NCBI GenBank assembly: GCA_030612165.1
Contig: JAUWOK010000015.1
Coordinates: forward strand, 1 to 15,067
DNA: 15,067 nucleotides
Source of the DNA: Dehalococcoidia bacterium
Lineage (GTDB): Bacteria > Chloroflexota > Dehalococcoidia > GIF9 > AB-539-J10
Direction: 5' to 3'
The notes under the pieces were generated by a model. It saw nothing but the letters and a program-made list of their open reading frames with translations, did no database searches and was not told the DNA's origin. A program made the translations under genes and the position numbers. Positions 1 through 7,743 of this stretch are shown here, one piece after another (positions within the stretch are counted from its first letter, which is position 1; each line of letters starts with the position of its first letter).

Positions 1-40
1 CCTGAATATTGTCCTCTATACTCACGCCTGTAAAAATTTC

Positions 41-2482
41 TCACCTCGTTACAACATTTACCAGCCGACCTGGAATATAAATTACTTTCGCAACCTCTTT
101 TTCTCTGAGATAGTCTTTAACTCGCTGTCTGCCAAACGCCATCTGCCTTGCTTCTGCCTCGGTAACAGATACGCTCACCTGCATCTTGTCACGCAGCTTA
201 CCATTTATCTGAACGACCAGCGTGAATTCCTCCTTTTGCACCCACTTCTCATCCCACTCAGGCCAGCGCCGAGTGTGAATGCTATAGGGTTGTCCCATTC
301 TGACCCATAATTCTTCCGCAAGATGAGGAGCAACAGGAGCAAGAAGCAACAATAAAATAACGATATTCTCGCGCCAGAGAGACGCTGCCACCGTTCCCTC
401 CTCCCTGATTTTAGAGAGATAATTAGTGAGCTCCATGAGGCTGGCCAGCATAGTATTAAAATGCAACCTCTCCATATCTTCGGTTGCTTTCTTAATCGTC
501 TTATGGGCGACACGGCGGAGTTTCCTTTCGTCTTCATCGCAAACAGCAAAAGCAGTATATTTTTCCTCCGCTAGCCCCCATATTCTCTTCAGCCAGCGGC
601 TCATGCCCACGATACCGTTATCGCTCCACTCCCCACCCATCTCCCATGGACCAAGAAACATAATGTAGGCACGCACCGCATCTGCTCCCAGCGTGGCCAC
701 ATATTCGTCAGGCGCAACCACATTGCCCCTGGATTTGCTCATTTTGTTGCCGTGGTGAATAATTATCCCCTGGTTAACAAGACAGATAAACGGCTCGTCA
801 ACTTCCACCAGCCCGATATCCCGAAGCGCCTTGATAAAAAAACGAGCATACAACAGATGCATTACGGCATGTTCCGCGCCACCAGTATAAATATCCACAG
901 GCAGCCAGTATTTCACCAGGTCATCATCAAAAGGGGCATCACTCACCCCTGGACTGGTATAACGTAAAAAATACCAGGAGGAACACACAAATGTATCCAT
1001 AGTATCAGTCTCTCTACTCGCTGCGCCTCCACAACGGGGACACACCGTGTTCATAAATGACGAACAATATTTGAGAGGGGACTCACCGGTAGGTTTGAAC
1101 TCGGCTTCACAAGGAAGTAAAACGGGCAAATCCTCTTCGGGCACAGGAACAATGCCGCACTTATCGCAGTAAACCATAGGGATAGGAGCACCCCAATAAC
1201 GCTGTCTGGAAACAAGCCAGTCACGCAGCCGATATGTGACAGTTCGTTTGCCCCACCCCTTCTCCTCCAAAAACTCGCCTATTGCCCCGACACCATGCTC
1301 ACTGAATAATCCGGAAAAGCTCTCTGAATTCACCATGACACCGGGTTCCGTGTATGCCTGCTCAATGCTCCCCCCTGCCCAATCCGGAGGAGCAATAACC
1401 ACTCGCACAGGAAGAGCAAACTTGCTGGCAAATTCAAAATCCCTCTCATCATGCCCTGGTACCCCCATTACCGCCCCTCCACCGTAGGTCGGCAAAACAT
1501 AGTCAGCAATCCAGACAGGCACCCTTGCCCCATTCAATTTGTTAATCACATAACTTCCCAGGAAAACCCCCGTCTTTTCCTTTCCCATGGAGGTTCGTTC
1601 ATAATCTGTTTGCCGCCGACACCCTTCTATATACTCCTTCACCTCCGCTTTTCTGTCTCCGGCAGTCAGGTAAGGTACCAGCGGGTGCTCCGGAGCGAGG
1701 ACGAAGAACGTCACCCCAAAAATCGTATCCGGGCGGGTAGTAAATATCCTTATTTCTTTTTGCCCTGCATATTCACGTTCCAATTCAAAAGAAATTTCCA
1801 CTCCCTCTCTTCTACCAATCCAATTCCGCTGCATCACCTCTATCTTCTCCGGCCAATCCACCTTGCTGAAATCAAGAAGCTCGTCTGCATACTGGGTGAT
1901 GCGAAAAAACCACTGTTCCAGGTCTTTTCTAGTTACCGTGCTCCCACAGCGTTCGCACAAACCCCCTTTCACCTGTTCGTTGGCCAGCACCGTCTTGCAT
2001 TCAGGGCACCAGTTAACCGGCGCTCTGTCCCGATAAACCAGCCCGGCGTGGTAAAGCTGCAAAAAGAGCCACTGCGTCCACCTGTAATACTCCGGAAGGC
2101 AGGTAATAACTTCGCGTTTCCAATCGTAAACAGCACCAATGCTTTTAAGCTGGCGACGCATGTTCTCCACGTTTTTCATCGTCCATTCATGAGGATGAAT
2201 TCCGTGACGTATAGCGGCATTTTCCGCGGGGAGACCAAAAGCGTCAAAGCCGACAGGGTGAAGCACATTATAGCCCTGCATTCTCTTGAAACGAGCGTGC
2301 ACATCCGCAGGTGCCATAGCATACCAGTGTCCTATGTGAAGATCTCCTGAAGTATACGGAAACATAGTCAGCGCATAGTACTTAGGGCGACTGCCATCCT
2401 CTTTTACTTCATAAAGACGGTCAGCAGCCCACTTTTCCTGCCACTTCTTCTCTATTTCCCGGGGATGATAGTTCGGAGGCAT
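41..2482 (-). CDS. leuS: Leucyl-tRNA synthetase (bacterial type)
   Basis: Charges tRNA-Leu with leucine in the cytoplasm, using ATP. The 813-residue protein is full length for bacterial LeuRS. The class I signatures are visible: HIGH at residues 49-52 (GDLHIGHWYAM) and KMSKS at 580-584 (GNKMSKSRGN). The CP1 editing domain carries the FTTRPDTIFG threonine-rich motif. Two Cys-pair zinc modules are present, CPEC...CERC inserted before the editing domain and YCDKC...CPRC further on, and the anticodon-binding domain ends with the VQINGKLRDK signature. The ATG at 2482 has no clear Shine-Dalgarno sequence. A weak TACACT box (minus strand, 2492-2497) lies 9 nt upstream, so a very short leader is possible. 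No T-box is evident in the 199 bp up to the divergent flavodoxin gene. Bases 1-40, downstream of the stop, show no feature. The identification is essentially certain. Confidence 0.98.
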   Translation of the reverse strand: MPPNYHPREIEKKWQEKWAADRLYEVKEDGSRPKYYALTMFPYTSGDLHIGHWYAMAPADVHARFKRMQGYNVLHPVGFDAFGLPAENAAIRHGIHPHEWTMKNVENMRRQLKSIGAVYDWKREVITCLPEYYRWTQWLFLQLYHAGLVYRDRAPVNWCPECKTVLANEQVKGGLCERCGSTVTRKDLEQWFFRITQYADELLDFSKVDWPEKIEVMQRNWIGRREGVEISFELEREYAGQKEIRIFTTRPDTIFGVTFFVLAPEHPLVPYLTAGDRKAEVKEYIEGCRRQTDYERTSMGKEKTGVFLGSYVINKLNGARVPVWIADYVLPTYGGGAVMGVPGHDERDFEFASKFALPVRVVIAPPDWAGGSIEQAYTEPGVMVNSESFSGLFSEHGVGAIGEFLEEKGWGKRTVTYRLRDWLVSRQRYWGAPIPMVYCDKCGIVPVPEEDLPVLLPCEAEFKPTGESPLKYCSSFMNTVCPRCGGAASRETDTMDTFVCSSWYFLRYTSPGVSDAPFDDDLVKYWLPVDIYTGGAEHAVMHLLYARFFIKALRDIGLVEVDEPFICLVNQGIIIHHGNKMSKSRGNVVAPDEYVATLGADAVRAYIMFLGPWEMGGEWSDNGIVGMSRWLKRIWGLAEEKYTAFAVCDEDERKLRRVAHKTIKKATEDMERLHFNTMLASLMELTNYLSKIREEGTVAASLWRENIVILLLLLAPVAPHLAEELWVRMGQPYSIHTRRWPEWDEKWVQKEEFTLVVQINGKLRDKMQVSVSVTEAEARQMAFGRQRVKDYLREKEVAKVIYIPGRLVNVVTR

Positions 2483-2613
2483 ATCCGCAAAAGTGTAGCT
2501 TAAAAAAAGATAAATTAAAAGGTTGTTGCGGAGACCGTAGAAACACCGCGGTCAAAAATAATAAAATGTCGATATTCTCTGCACGCAGCCCGTTTAATCC
2601 TCGACAAAAAGTA

Positions 2614-2619
2614 TATAAT
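2614..2619 (+). promoter_or_regulatory. -10 box for the flavodoxin-like gene
   Basis: A perfect TATAAT lies 62 bp before the flavodoxin start, in the leuS/flavodoxin divergent region. No good -35 hexamer is seen at the right distance (only CGTTTA about 17 bp upstream), so the call rests on the -10 match and its position. Confidence 0.4.
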
Positions 2620-2681
2620 GAGGTGCATAGGGTAGAACAAGTGACGCCAATAGAGCGACAACTTTATGAGGAGGAAAACAG

Positions 2682-3101
2682 ATGAAAGCAGCAGTGATCT
2701 ATTGTTCAAAGACGGGAAATACCAAGAAAGTCGCAGAGGAAATAGCGAAAGTTCTGGGAACAAAGGCAAAATCTGTGGAGGAAAAGGTCAATTTGCGCGA
2801 TTGTGACCTGATCTGCGTGGGGACCGGAGTTCACGCCTTCCGACCGGAGCGAGGCATGACCACTTTCATCAAAAACCTTACCGGGGTTGAGGGAAAGAAA
2901 GGAGCAGTGTTCGGTACTTATAGCGGCTTATCAAGTTTTCTCGGAACACTGGAGTCCATGCTAAAAAGCAAAGGCGTTGAAGTAATCGATAAATGGGGCT
3001 GTAAAGGCGAATTCATCAAGACTAATCGCGGCAAACCTGACGAGGATGACCTGGAGAAGGCTCGTGATTTTGCTAAAGCCTTAAAGGAGCGGTTGAGCTA
3101 A
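2682..3101 (+). CDS. Flavodoxin-like FMN protein
   Basis: A 139-residue single-domain flavodoxin-fold protein, probably a small FMN-binding electron carrier in the cytoplasm. The N-terminal strand and phosphate-binding loop read AVIYCSKTGNTKKVAEEIA, with the loop SKTGNT at residues 9-14 that contacts the FMN phosphate. Further conserved parts are DLICVGTGVHAFRP (second FMN loop region) and GAVFGTYSG. The length fits short-chain flavodoxins (about 140 residues). The ATG is chosen because a strong GAGGAGG ribosome-binding site precedes it at the usual spacing. It appears to be transcribed alone, since 181 bp separate it from the next gene. The redox partner cannot be deduced from the sequence. 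A multimeric flavodoxin/WrbA-type reductase is less likely because of the small size. Confidence 0.85.
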   Translation: MKAAVIYCSKTGNTKKVAEEIAKVLGTKAKSVEEKVNLRDCDLICVGTGVHAFRPERGMTTFIKNLTGVEGKKGAVFGTYSGLSSFLGTLESMLKSKGVEVIDKWGCKGEFIKTNRGKPDEDDLEKARDFAKALKERLS

Positions 3102-3202
3102 GTAAAAAAAGACCGTAACTATCACCTTAGCAATTTATCCGCTCTTAATCAGCCAATGACTACTTTTAGCAATCTTCTGCTGTTGCGCTACCATAATGAT
3201 GA

Positions 3203-3208
3203 TATAAT
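3203..3208 (+). promoter_or_regulatory. Candidate -10 box for the NYN-domain gene
   Basis: A TATAAT hexamer lies 75 bp upstream of the NYN gene start. The nearest TTG-containing hexamer (TTGCGC at 3183) is only 14 bp away, which is too close for a normal -35, so the promoter is only partly supported. Confidence 0.3.
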
Positions 3209-3282
3209 GCCCCGACATTGTTTATTGTTGTCAGCGGTTTATATTATCCGGCCTACGGGATAGTATTGAGGGGAGAAACATT

Positions 3283-3885
3283 ATGGAAAAGAGGGTTGCT
3301 ATTTTCATAGATGGAAGCAATTTATACCACGCCCTGCAAACCAATTTTAAACAGCACAATCTTAATTTCACCGCCTTTGCCAGTAAGCTATGCGGGCAAA
3401 GACATCTCTTCCGCATATATTACTACAACGTCCTCCAGGACCCCATTCAGCGGCCTGATGGGCGTAAGGAACAACAAGATTTCCTTGACGCGTTACAGAA
3501 AATACCTTATCTGGAAATCCGGCTGGGAGGCACCAAGCTGTCACAGGGCGTCCCCGTGGAAAAAGGAATAGACATCATGCTGGCTACAGACCTATTGTAT
3601 TTCGCCCAGAACGATTCTTATGATGTGGCAATATTGGTCAGCGGCGACGCCGATTTTACTTATGCCTTGCAAGCTGTCAAAAACATGGGCAAACATATTG
3701 AAGTAGCTTATTTTGAGAGCGGCGTTTCCAGAGATATCCTGAATGTAGCCGATGAGCAACATCTGCTAAACAGGTCTTTCTTTGGTGGATTGTGGGTCGG
3801 CAAACGTCGCTACAAGCAGAGAAAAATGACGAAAGAGGAACAGGGAAATAATCCCGTAGCTAAGCAATGGTCACAACAGTCGTAA
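3283..3885 (+). CDS. NYN domain (LabA/DUF88-like) putative RNase
   Basis: A 200-residue protein of the NYN family, a PIN-like fold thought to cut RNA using metal ions held by acidic residues. The expected motifs are visible: FIDGSNL at residues 8-14 (Asp10 and Asn13), VEKGIDIMLATDLL around 92-105 (Asp97, Asp103) and ILVSGDADF at 117-125 (Asp122, Asp124). The C-terminal 30 residues are basic and Gln-rich (KRRYKQRKMTKEEQ) and probably form a flexible nucleic-acid-contacting tail. A clear GAGGGGAG ribosome-binding site precedes the ATG. The PPIase gene starts 31 bp after the stop, so the two could share a transcript. The family is secure, but the biological substrate cannot be read from the sequence. 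Confidence 0.88.
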   Translation: MEKRVAIFIDGSNLYHALQTNFKQHNLNFTAFASKLCGQRHLFRIYYYNVLQDPIQRPDGRKEQQDFLDALQKIPYLEIRLGGTKLSQGVPVEKGIDIMLATDLLYFAQNDSYDVAILVSGDADFTYALQAVKNMGKHIEVAYFESGVSRDILNVADEQHLLNRSFFGGLWVGKRRYKQRKMTKEEQGNNPVAKQWSQQS

Positions 3886-3916
3886 GCATGCCGACAATTG
3901 GTGGAAACATGTTTTC

Positions 3917-4489
3917 GTGATAAAAAATTTAAAAAGGGTGTCCGTAACGATTGCTTTATTGACGATAATTTCCGCGGCATCCTGTACAGGAGCAGCAACA
4001 ATGGAGAAAATTTATTCTTCCCTACCTCCAATGCAAATTGATAGCAACAAGCAATATGCCGCCACGATCGAAACAAAAAAGGGTGACCTCATACTGGAAT
4101 TGTTCGCCAAAGACGCTCCCATAACGGTAAATAACTTTGTCTTTCTAGTCAGAGAAGGCTTTTACGACGGCGTCACTTTTCACCGCGTCATTCCCGGATT
4201 TATGGCTCAGGGCGGAGACCCCACAGGGACAGGAGCCGGGGACCCGGGTTACTCTTTCGCCGACGAATTTAGCGAACGTACCCATATAACAGGTGTTTTG
4301 TCAATGGCTAACTCAGGCCCCGACACCAATGGCTGCCAGTTCTTCATTACCTATACCCCTCAACACCACCTTGATGGCATACATTCGGTATTCGGGCAAT
4401 TAGTAGAAGGTATGGATGTCCTGGAAAAAATCAGGCCTGGCGATAGCATGATACACATAACCATACAGGAAACAGCCAATATCCCTTAA
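3917..4489 (+). CDS. Cyclophilin-type peptidyl-prolyl cis-trans isomerase, possibly exported
   Basis: Catalyses cis-trans isomerisation of X-Pro bonds during protein folding. The cyclophilin domain covers about residues 45-185, with the active-site signature FYDGVTFHRVIPGFMAQGGD (catalytic Arg in FHRV), GVLSMANSGPDTNGCQFFI and HLDGIHSVFG. Two starts are plausible. The GTG at 3917 adds a basic n-region (KNLKR), a hydrophobic core (VSVTIALLTIISA) and a Cys at residue 23, resembling a signal peptide or weak lipobox (AASC), but has only a weak ribosome-binding site. The ATG at 4001 is preceded by AGGAG 8 nt upstream and gives a 162-residue cytosolic form whose N-terminus resembles ordinary bacterial cyclophilins. 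The long form is given here because the extension looks like a real export signal, but the start is unresolved. The gene lies close behind the NYN gene. Confidence 0.9.
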   Translation: MIKNLKRVSVTIALLTIISAASCTGAATMEKIYSSLPPMQIDSNKQYAATIETKKGDLILELFAKDAPITVNNFVFLVREGFYDGVTFHRVIPGFMAQGGDPTGTGAGDPGYSFADEFSERTHITGVLSMANSGPDTNGCQFFITYTPQHHLDGIHSVFGQLVEGMDVLEKIRPGDSMIHITIQETANIP

Positions 4490-4612
4490 AATACGCCTTC
4501 TTTCACTGCCTTGAATTTTTTAAAACCGACCTTTTATCAGTATAAATAAGGCCATCTACCAGGAATCTCAACAGCGATAATGCTATGTTCTTCGCTTGCC
4601 ACAGGCTATAAT

Positions 4613-4630
4613 TTTGCAAAACTTTGCAAA
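4613..4630. repeat. Tandem palindromic octamer TTTGCAAA, likely operator
   Basis: The self-complementary octamer TTTGCAAA occurs at 4613-4620 and again at 4623-4630. The repeat period is exactly 10 bp, so both copies lie on the same face of the helix. The second copy overlaps the -35 hexamer of the zinc-ribbon gene promoter, the position expected for a repressor or activator site. No regulator can be named. Confidence 0.5.
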
Positions 4631-4653
4631 TTCGATGAACTGTGTTATATAAT
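4624..4653 (+). promoter_or_regulatory. Sigma-70-type promoter of the zinc-ribbon gene
   Basis: TTGCAA (4624-4629) and a perfect TATAAT (4648-4653) are separated by 18 bp. The predicted start near 4660 gives a leader of about 115 nt before the ATG at 4775, long for this window. The -35 is embedded in the TTTGCAAA tandem repeat. Confidence 0.6.
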
Positions 4654-4728
4654 ATCTCTGCTGGTTTAGTATGGGTTATCTAAAGCGTAGTTTCCTGGTT
4701 TCGTGCACAAACGAAGGTTACAAACAAG

Positions 4729-4773
4729 GGATGACCATAACTCTAACCAATAATTAAAAACAGGAGGTCATCC
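4729..4773 (+). promoter_or_regulatory. Leader stem that would hide the Shine-Dalgarno sequence
   Basis: GGATGACC (4729-4736) is the perfect reverse complement of GGTCATCC (4766-4773), which overlaps the Shine-Dalgarno GGAGG (4763-4767) and ends one base before the ATG. The 8-bp stem with a 29-nt A-rich loop would partly block ribosome binding. It could act as a thermosensor-like or protein-controlled switch of the zinc-ribbon mRNA. The pairing is read from sequence; the function is inferred. Confidence 0.4.
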
Positions 4774-4774
4774 A

Positions 4775-5083
4775 ATGGGTTTTACAGACAAAACAATCGA
4801 GTGTGCTGACTGCGGAGTCAACTTCACCTTCACCGCAGATGAGCAGGAGTTCTTCGCTTCCAAAGGTTACACTAACGAGCCCAAGCGCTGTCCGGAATGC
4901 CGCAGGGCAAGGAAATCACAGCGTACTGGCGGCGGCGGCGGTTTTGGTTTCAGGGCAGAACGCCAAATGTTTCCCGTGACGTGCGCTCGCTGTGGCAAGG
5001 AAACCGAGGTACCTTTCGAGCCACGGGGAGATAAGCCCGTGTACTGCAGAGATTGTTACAACTCCGTCAGACAGGACGCATAA
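4775..5083 (+). CDS. Small zinc-ribbon protein with two CxxC...CxxC modules
   Basis: A 102-residue protein with two four-Cys zinc sites. The first pairs Cys10/Cys13 with Cys39/Cys42 (CADC, CPEC) and is followed by a basic stretch RRARKSQR. The second pairs Cys70/Cys73 with Cys91/Cys94 (CARC, CRDC), a CxxC-x17-CxxC spacing found in small uncharacterised bacterial zinc-ribbon proteins. A Gly-rich linker (GGGGGFGF) joins them. The architecture suggests nucleic-acid binding, but no function is established. It is monocistronic, with its own promoter, a long leader, an AGGAGG ribosome-binding site and a downstream hairpin terminator, all suggesting strong and regulated expression. The compact size, the basic patch and the long structured leader recall cold-shock-type genes, but there is no cold-shock domain. 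Confidence 0.88.
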   Translation: MGFTDKTIECADCGVNFTFTADEQEFFASKGYTNEPKRCPECRRARKSQRTGGGGGFGFRAERQMFPVTCARCGKETEVPFEPRGDKPVYCRDCYNSVRQDA

Positions 5084-5100
5084 ATCAACAGCAAACGGCT

Positions 5101-5153
5101 TGGAAAGGGAAAGAGGGTAGAGCATATATTTCTATACCTTCTTTCCCCTTCCA
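5101..5153 (+). terminator. Hairpin terminator after the zinc-ribbon gene
   Basis: A purine-rich arm (5102-5122) pairs with a pyrimidine-rich arm (5132-5152) over about 21 positions with two mismatches and one G-U pair, and the outer pair T5101/A5153 extends it. The loop is AT-rich (CATATAT). It is followed by ATTTCTG rather than a pure T tract, so it may work as an imperfect intrinsic terminator or a transcript-stabilising 3' stem. Confidence 0.6.
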
Positions 5154-5271
5154 TTTCTGTGCATTTTAACTCCTCTGATTTGCCTTCGTCATTAACGGAA
5201 AAGTTCCTTTTCTGTTATACTTCTCGCCAGTTATACGGAATCGTTTGAAATATCAAAGGGAGAAATGGATA

Positions 5272-6102
5272 ATGATAAAAATAGTTACTGACAGCAGTGC
5301 CGACCTGTCTTCAGAGATACTCTCAGCGCTTGACGTCAGCGTAGTACCTCTATACGTGCGCTTCGGAGATGAATCCTACAGGGAAAGAGTGGACATCAGC
5401 GATGAGGATTTCTACAAGAAATTGCTGCAGGGCACTGTACACCCGACAACAAGTCAGCCTAACCCGCAAGATTTAGTCGAAATCTACCAGAAACTAGCAG
5501 AGGAAGCAGAAGCAATTGTCTCTATTCATATCAGCAGCAAGCTGAGCGGAACTCTCAATTCAGCATTCCAGGCTAAAAACATGTTAGCGAGCAAGTGTCC
5601 TGTTGAGATAATTGATTCGCAAACGATCACTGTGGAGCTGGGATCGATAGTTATAGCCGCAGCTAAAGCTGCGCAAGAAGGGAAAAGCCTGCAGCAGGTG
5701 CTGGAAGCGACGAAAGAGGCTATGAACAACGCACACTCCCTCGTTCTGCTTGACACCCTTAAATATTTAAGGCTGGGTGGGCGCATTGGCAAAGGAAAGG
5801 CGCTGCTGGGGTCAGTTTTGAATGTAAAACCGATGATTTCTATAAAGGGAGGGGAGGTTGTTCCCGTTGGGCAGGTCCGCAGCCGCAGTAAGGGAATAGA
5901 ACGGCTGGTAAACTCCGTTAAGGACGCCACGAATATCCAGGATTTAGCTGTCGCTTACAGCACCACACTTGAGGATGCACAGGCGATTTCCAGCCGCATC
6001 GCTCCCATGTTCACCACGGGAAAAATCCGATTAGCCAGGCTGGGTACAACCCTCGGAGTGCACCTCGGGCCAGGCACCATAATTGTCTTCTTCCGTGAGT
6101 AA
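5272..6102 (+). CDS. DegV family fatty-acid-binding protein
   Basis: A 276-residue DegV/FakB-type protein. In the characterised members this fold holds a fatty acid and presents it to a kinase (FakA) for phosphorylation, feeding exogenous acyl chains into phospholipid synthesis. The family's opening motif VTDSSADL is present, as are TSQPNP, ISSKLSGTLNSA (lipid headgroup-binding Ser region) and the LKYLRLGGRIGK signature. The start is placed at the ATG at 5272 because a ribosome-binding site (AAGGGAG) lies about 9 nt before it and the protein then begins MIKIVTDSSADL as usual. An in-frame TTG at 5245 would add nine unsupported residues. No fakA kinase gene is in the window, so the partner must be elsewhere or absent. 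No clear terminator follows. Confidence 0.93.
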   Translation: MIKIVTDSSADLSSEILSALDVSVVPLYVRFGDESYRERVDISDEDFYKKLLQGTVHPTTSQPNPQDLVEIYQKLAEEAEAIVSIHISSKLSGTLNSAFQAKNMLASKCPVEIIDSQTITVELGSIVIAAAKAAQEGKSLQQVLEATKEAMNNAHSLVLLDTLKYLRLGGRIGKGKALLGSVLNVKPMISIKGGEVVPVGQVRSRSKGIERLVNSVKDATNIQDLAVAYSTTLEDAQAISSRIAPMFTTGKIRLARLGTTLGVHLGPGTIIVFFRE

Positions 6103-6271
6103 ACAGGGCAAAACAAAAAGCGCTCCTTACATTTGCCGCAAAGACACTTAGGCAAGAATATTTCCATACATATGAAAAATAATCATCTTATACAGAGGAA
6201 GGCAGACAAGCCCTTAAAAACAGCTGCGCCGTCTAAATACATCTCTTTGTATATTACACCAGGAGGATTTA

Positions 6272-7477
6272 GTGAATTTCGAAACTTTCAATTTTCATCC
6301 GCGTATCATGGACAATGTGAACGCGCTGGGGTACACCACTCCCACTCCGATACAGCTTCGGGCCATTCCACCAATAATGCAAGGACAAGACCTCATTGGC
6401 ATGGCCCAAACCGGAACGGGTAAAACCGCAGCTTTTGCCCTGCCAATTCTGCAACAGCTGATGACAAAACCAAGAGGGCACGTGAGAGCTCTCGTATTAT
6501 CGCCAACGCGTGAACTGGCTGAACAAACGTGTGAGGCTTTCAGCGCTCTGGGGCGACGGACTCAATTGCGAAATATCGCCGTTTATGGCGGAGTCGACAT
6601 CAATCAGCAAATTCGGGTGCTACGCAATGGCGTGGAAATAGTTGTAGCCTGTCCCGGCCGCCTGATTGACCATCTCTGGAGAGGAACAATTGATTTGTCA
6701 AACCTGGAAATTCTGGTGCTCGACGAAGCGGATCGAATGTTGGACATGGGCTTTTTGCCCGACATCCAGAGTATCCTGAAATGTTTAATGAAAAAGCGAC
6801 AAACACTCCTTTTTTCCGCCACCATGCCCGAAGCTATTAAACGTCTGGCGCAAGACATCCTATACGAACCGGTCACGGCACAAATCGGGCACTCCGTACC
6901 AGCTGATACCGTGTCACATGCATTGTACCCGGTCAACCAACATTTGAAATCTTCTCTGCTAATGGCACTGCTAAGCCAAACCGACATGAAATCAGTGCTG
7001 GTCTTCACTCGCACTAAACATCGCGCCAGTCAAGTCGCGCAACAATTGCAAAAGGCAGGTTTCAGCACGACTTCGTTGCATGGAGATTTATCCCAGGCAC
7101 GACGTCACGCCTCGCTCAATGGTTTTCGCTCTGGCTCGTATAAAATACTGGTAGCAACCGACATTGCCGCCCGCGGCATTGATATTTCCCGCATTTCACA
7201 CGTCATTAATCTTGACATGCCCGAGAACACAGACGACTATATCCATCGTATTGGCCGAACGGGGCGCATCAACAACAAGGGTTCCGCCTTAACTTTTGTA
7301 ACAAAGGCAGATGAATCCACCGTACAAGCTCTTGAACGCATCCTCCACAGAACAATTGAACGTCGGGTGCTTCAAGGTTTTAATTACACCGCACCCGCTC
7401 CGTGCAACAGACAAACCCAGTCTCTGCAAACTCTGCAACGGACTGCAAGGCGCAAACAATGCCTTGTCAGTAGATAG
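6272..7477 (+). CDS. DEAD-box ATP-dependent RNA helicase (RhlE-like)
   Basis: Unwinds RNA duplexes with ATP, probably in ribosome assembly or RNA decay. All core motifs are intact: Q motif GYTTPTPIQ (20-28), Walker A AQTGTGKT (45-52), PTREL (78-82), DEAD (151-154), SAT (182-184), ATDIAARGIDI, and motif VI HRIGRTGR (325-332). At 401 residues it is a minimal two-RecA-domain enzyme with a short basic C-terminal tail (TARRKQ) rather than the long Gly/Arg tails of many RhlE proteins. The start is a GTG with a strong AGGAGG 5 nt upstream, giving a protein that begins MNFETFNFHPRI as in RhlE homologues. The 169-bp upstream region contains no convincing promoter. The paralogue assignment within the DEAD family is tentative. 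Confidence 0.93.
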   Translation: MNFETFNFHPRIMDNVNALGYTTPTPIQLRAIPPIMQGQDLIGMAQTGTGKTAAFALPILQQLMTKPRGHVRALVLSPTRELAEQTCEAFSALGRRTQLRNIAVYGGVDINQQIRVLRNGVEIVVACPGRLIDHLWRGTIDLSNLEILVLDEADRMLDMGFLPDIQSILKCLMKKRQTLLFSATMPEAIKRLAQDILYEPVTAQIGHSVPADTVSHALYPVNQHLKSSLLMALLSQTDMKSVLVFTRTKHRASQVAQQLQKAGFSTTSLHGDLSQARRHASLNGFRSGSYKILVATDIAARGIDISRISHVINLDMPENTDDYIHRIGRTGRINNKGSALTFVTKADESTVQALERILHRTIERRVLQGFNYTAPAPCNRQTQSLQTLQRTARRKQCLVSR

Positions 7478-7601
7478 TCAGTTTCAGGTTAAGCTGGTCA
7501 ACGCTGCATTTGCAGTAGCCATTCTTGCGAGAGCATGGGGGAAACGCGTCACCGTGAGATTTGCGTACAGCGTATAGGCAAAGTTACGTAAGTAAAATAA
7601 C

Positions 7602-7620
7602 AGGTGATGATTCACCTTTT
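7602..7620 (+). terminator. Weak terminator after the helicase gene
   Basis: AGGTGA (7602-7607) pairs with TCACCT (7612-7617) across a TGAT loop, and the run TTTT (7617-7620) follows directly. The 6-bp stem is short, so termination may be inefficient. It is 125 bp after the helicase stop. Confidence 0.35.
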
Positions 7621-7666
7621 AGCGGGTGTATTCCCTGAGCTGGAGTGCTAGTCTTATACTGTCGTG

Positions 7667-7709
7667 TCTTTGCATCAGGGCAGAACCAGTAAAATGCCCT
7701 GTGCAAAGA
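7667..7709. promoter_or_regulatory. Long hairpin upstream of the small Cys-rich gene
   Basis: The arms at 7667-7682 and 7695-7709 pair over 15 bp (TCTTTGCA/CAGGGCA against its reverse complement) with a single bulged T and a 12-nt loop. No T tract follows on either strand, so it is not a canonical terminator. It ends 34 bp before the start of the Cys-rich protein gene and could be an operator, a leader structure or an RNA-processing site. Confidence 0.5.
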
Positions 7710-7743
7710 TAGCCATGTTAAAAATCAAGGAAAAGGAGAGAAG

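Noticed and set aside
1451..2350. 299-codon plus-strand open frame opposite leuS
   Set aside because: It mirrors the intact leuS coding strand and has a low-complexity, domain-free product.
2483..2681. T-box riboswitch before leuS
   Set aside because: The intergenic region is only 199 bp, is shared with a divergent gene, and shows no TGGNACC T-box sequence or terminator on the leuS strand.
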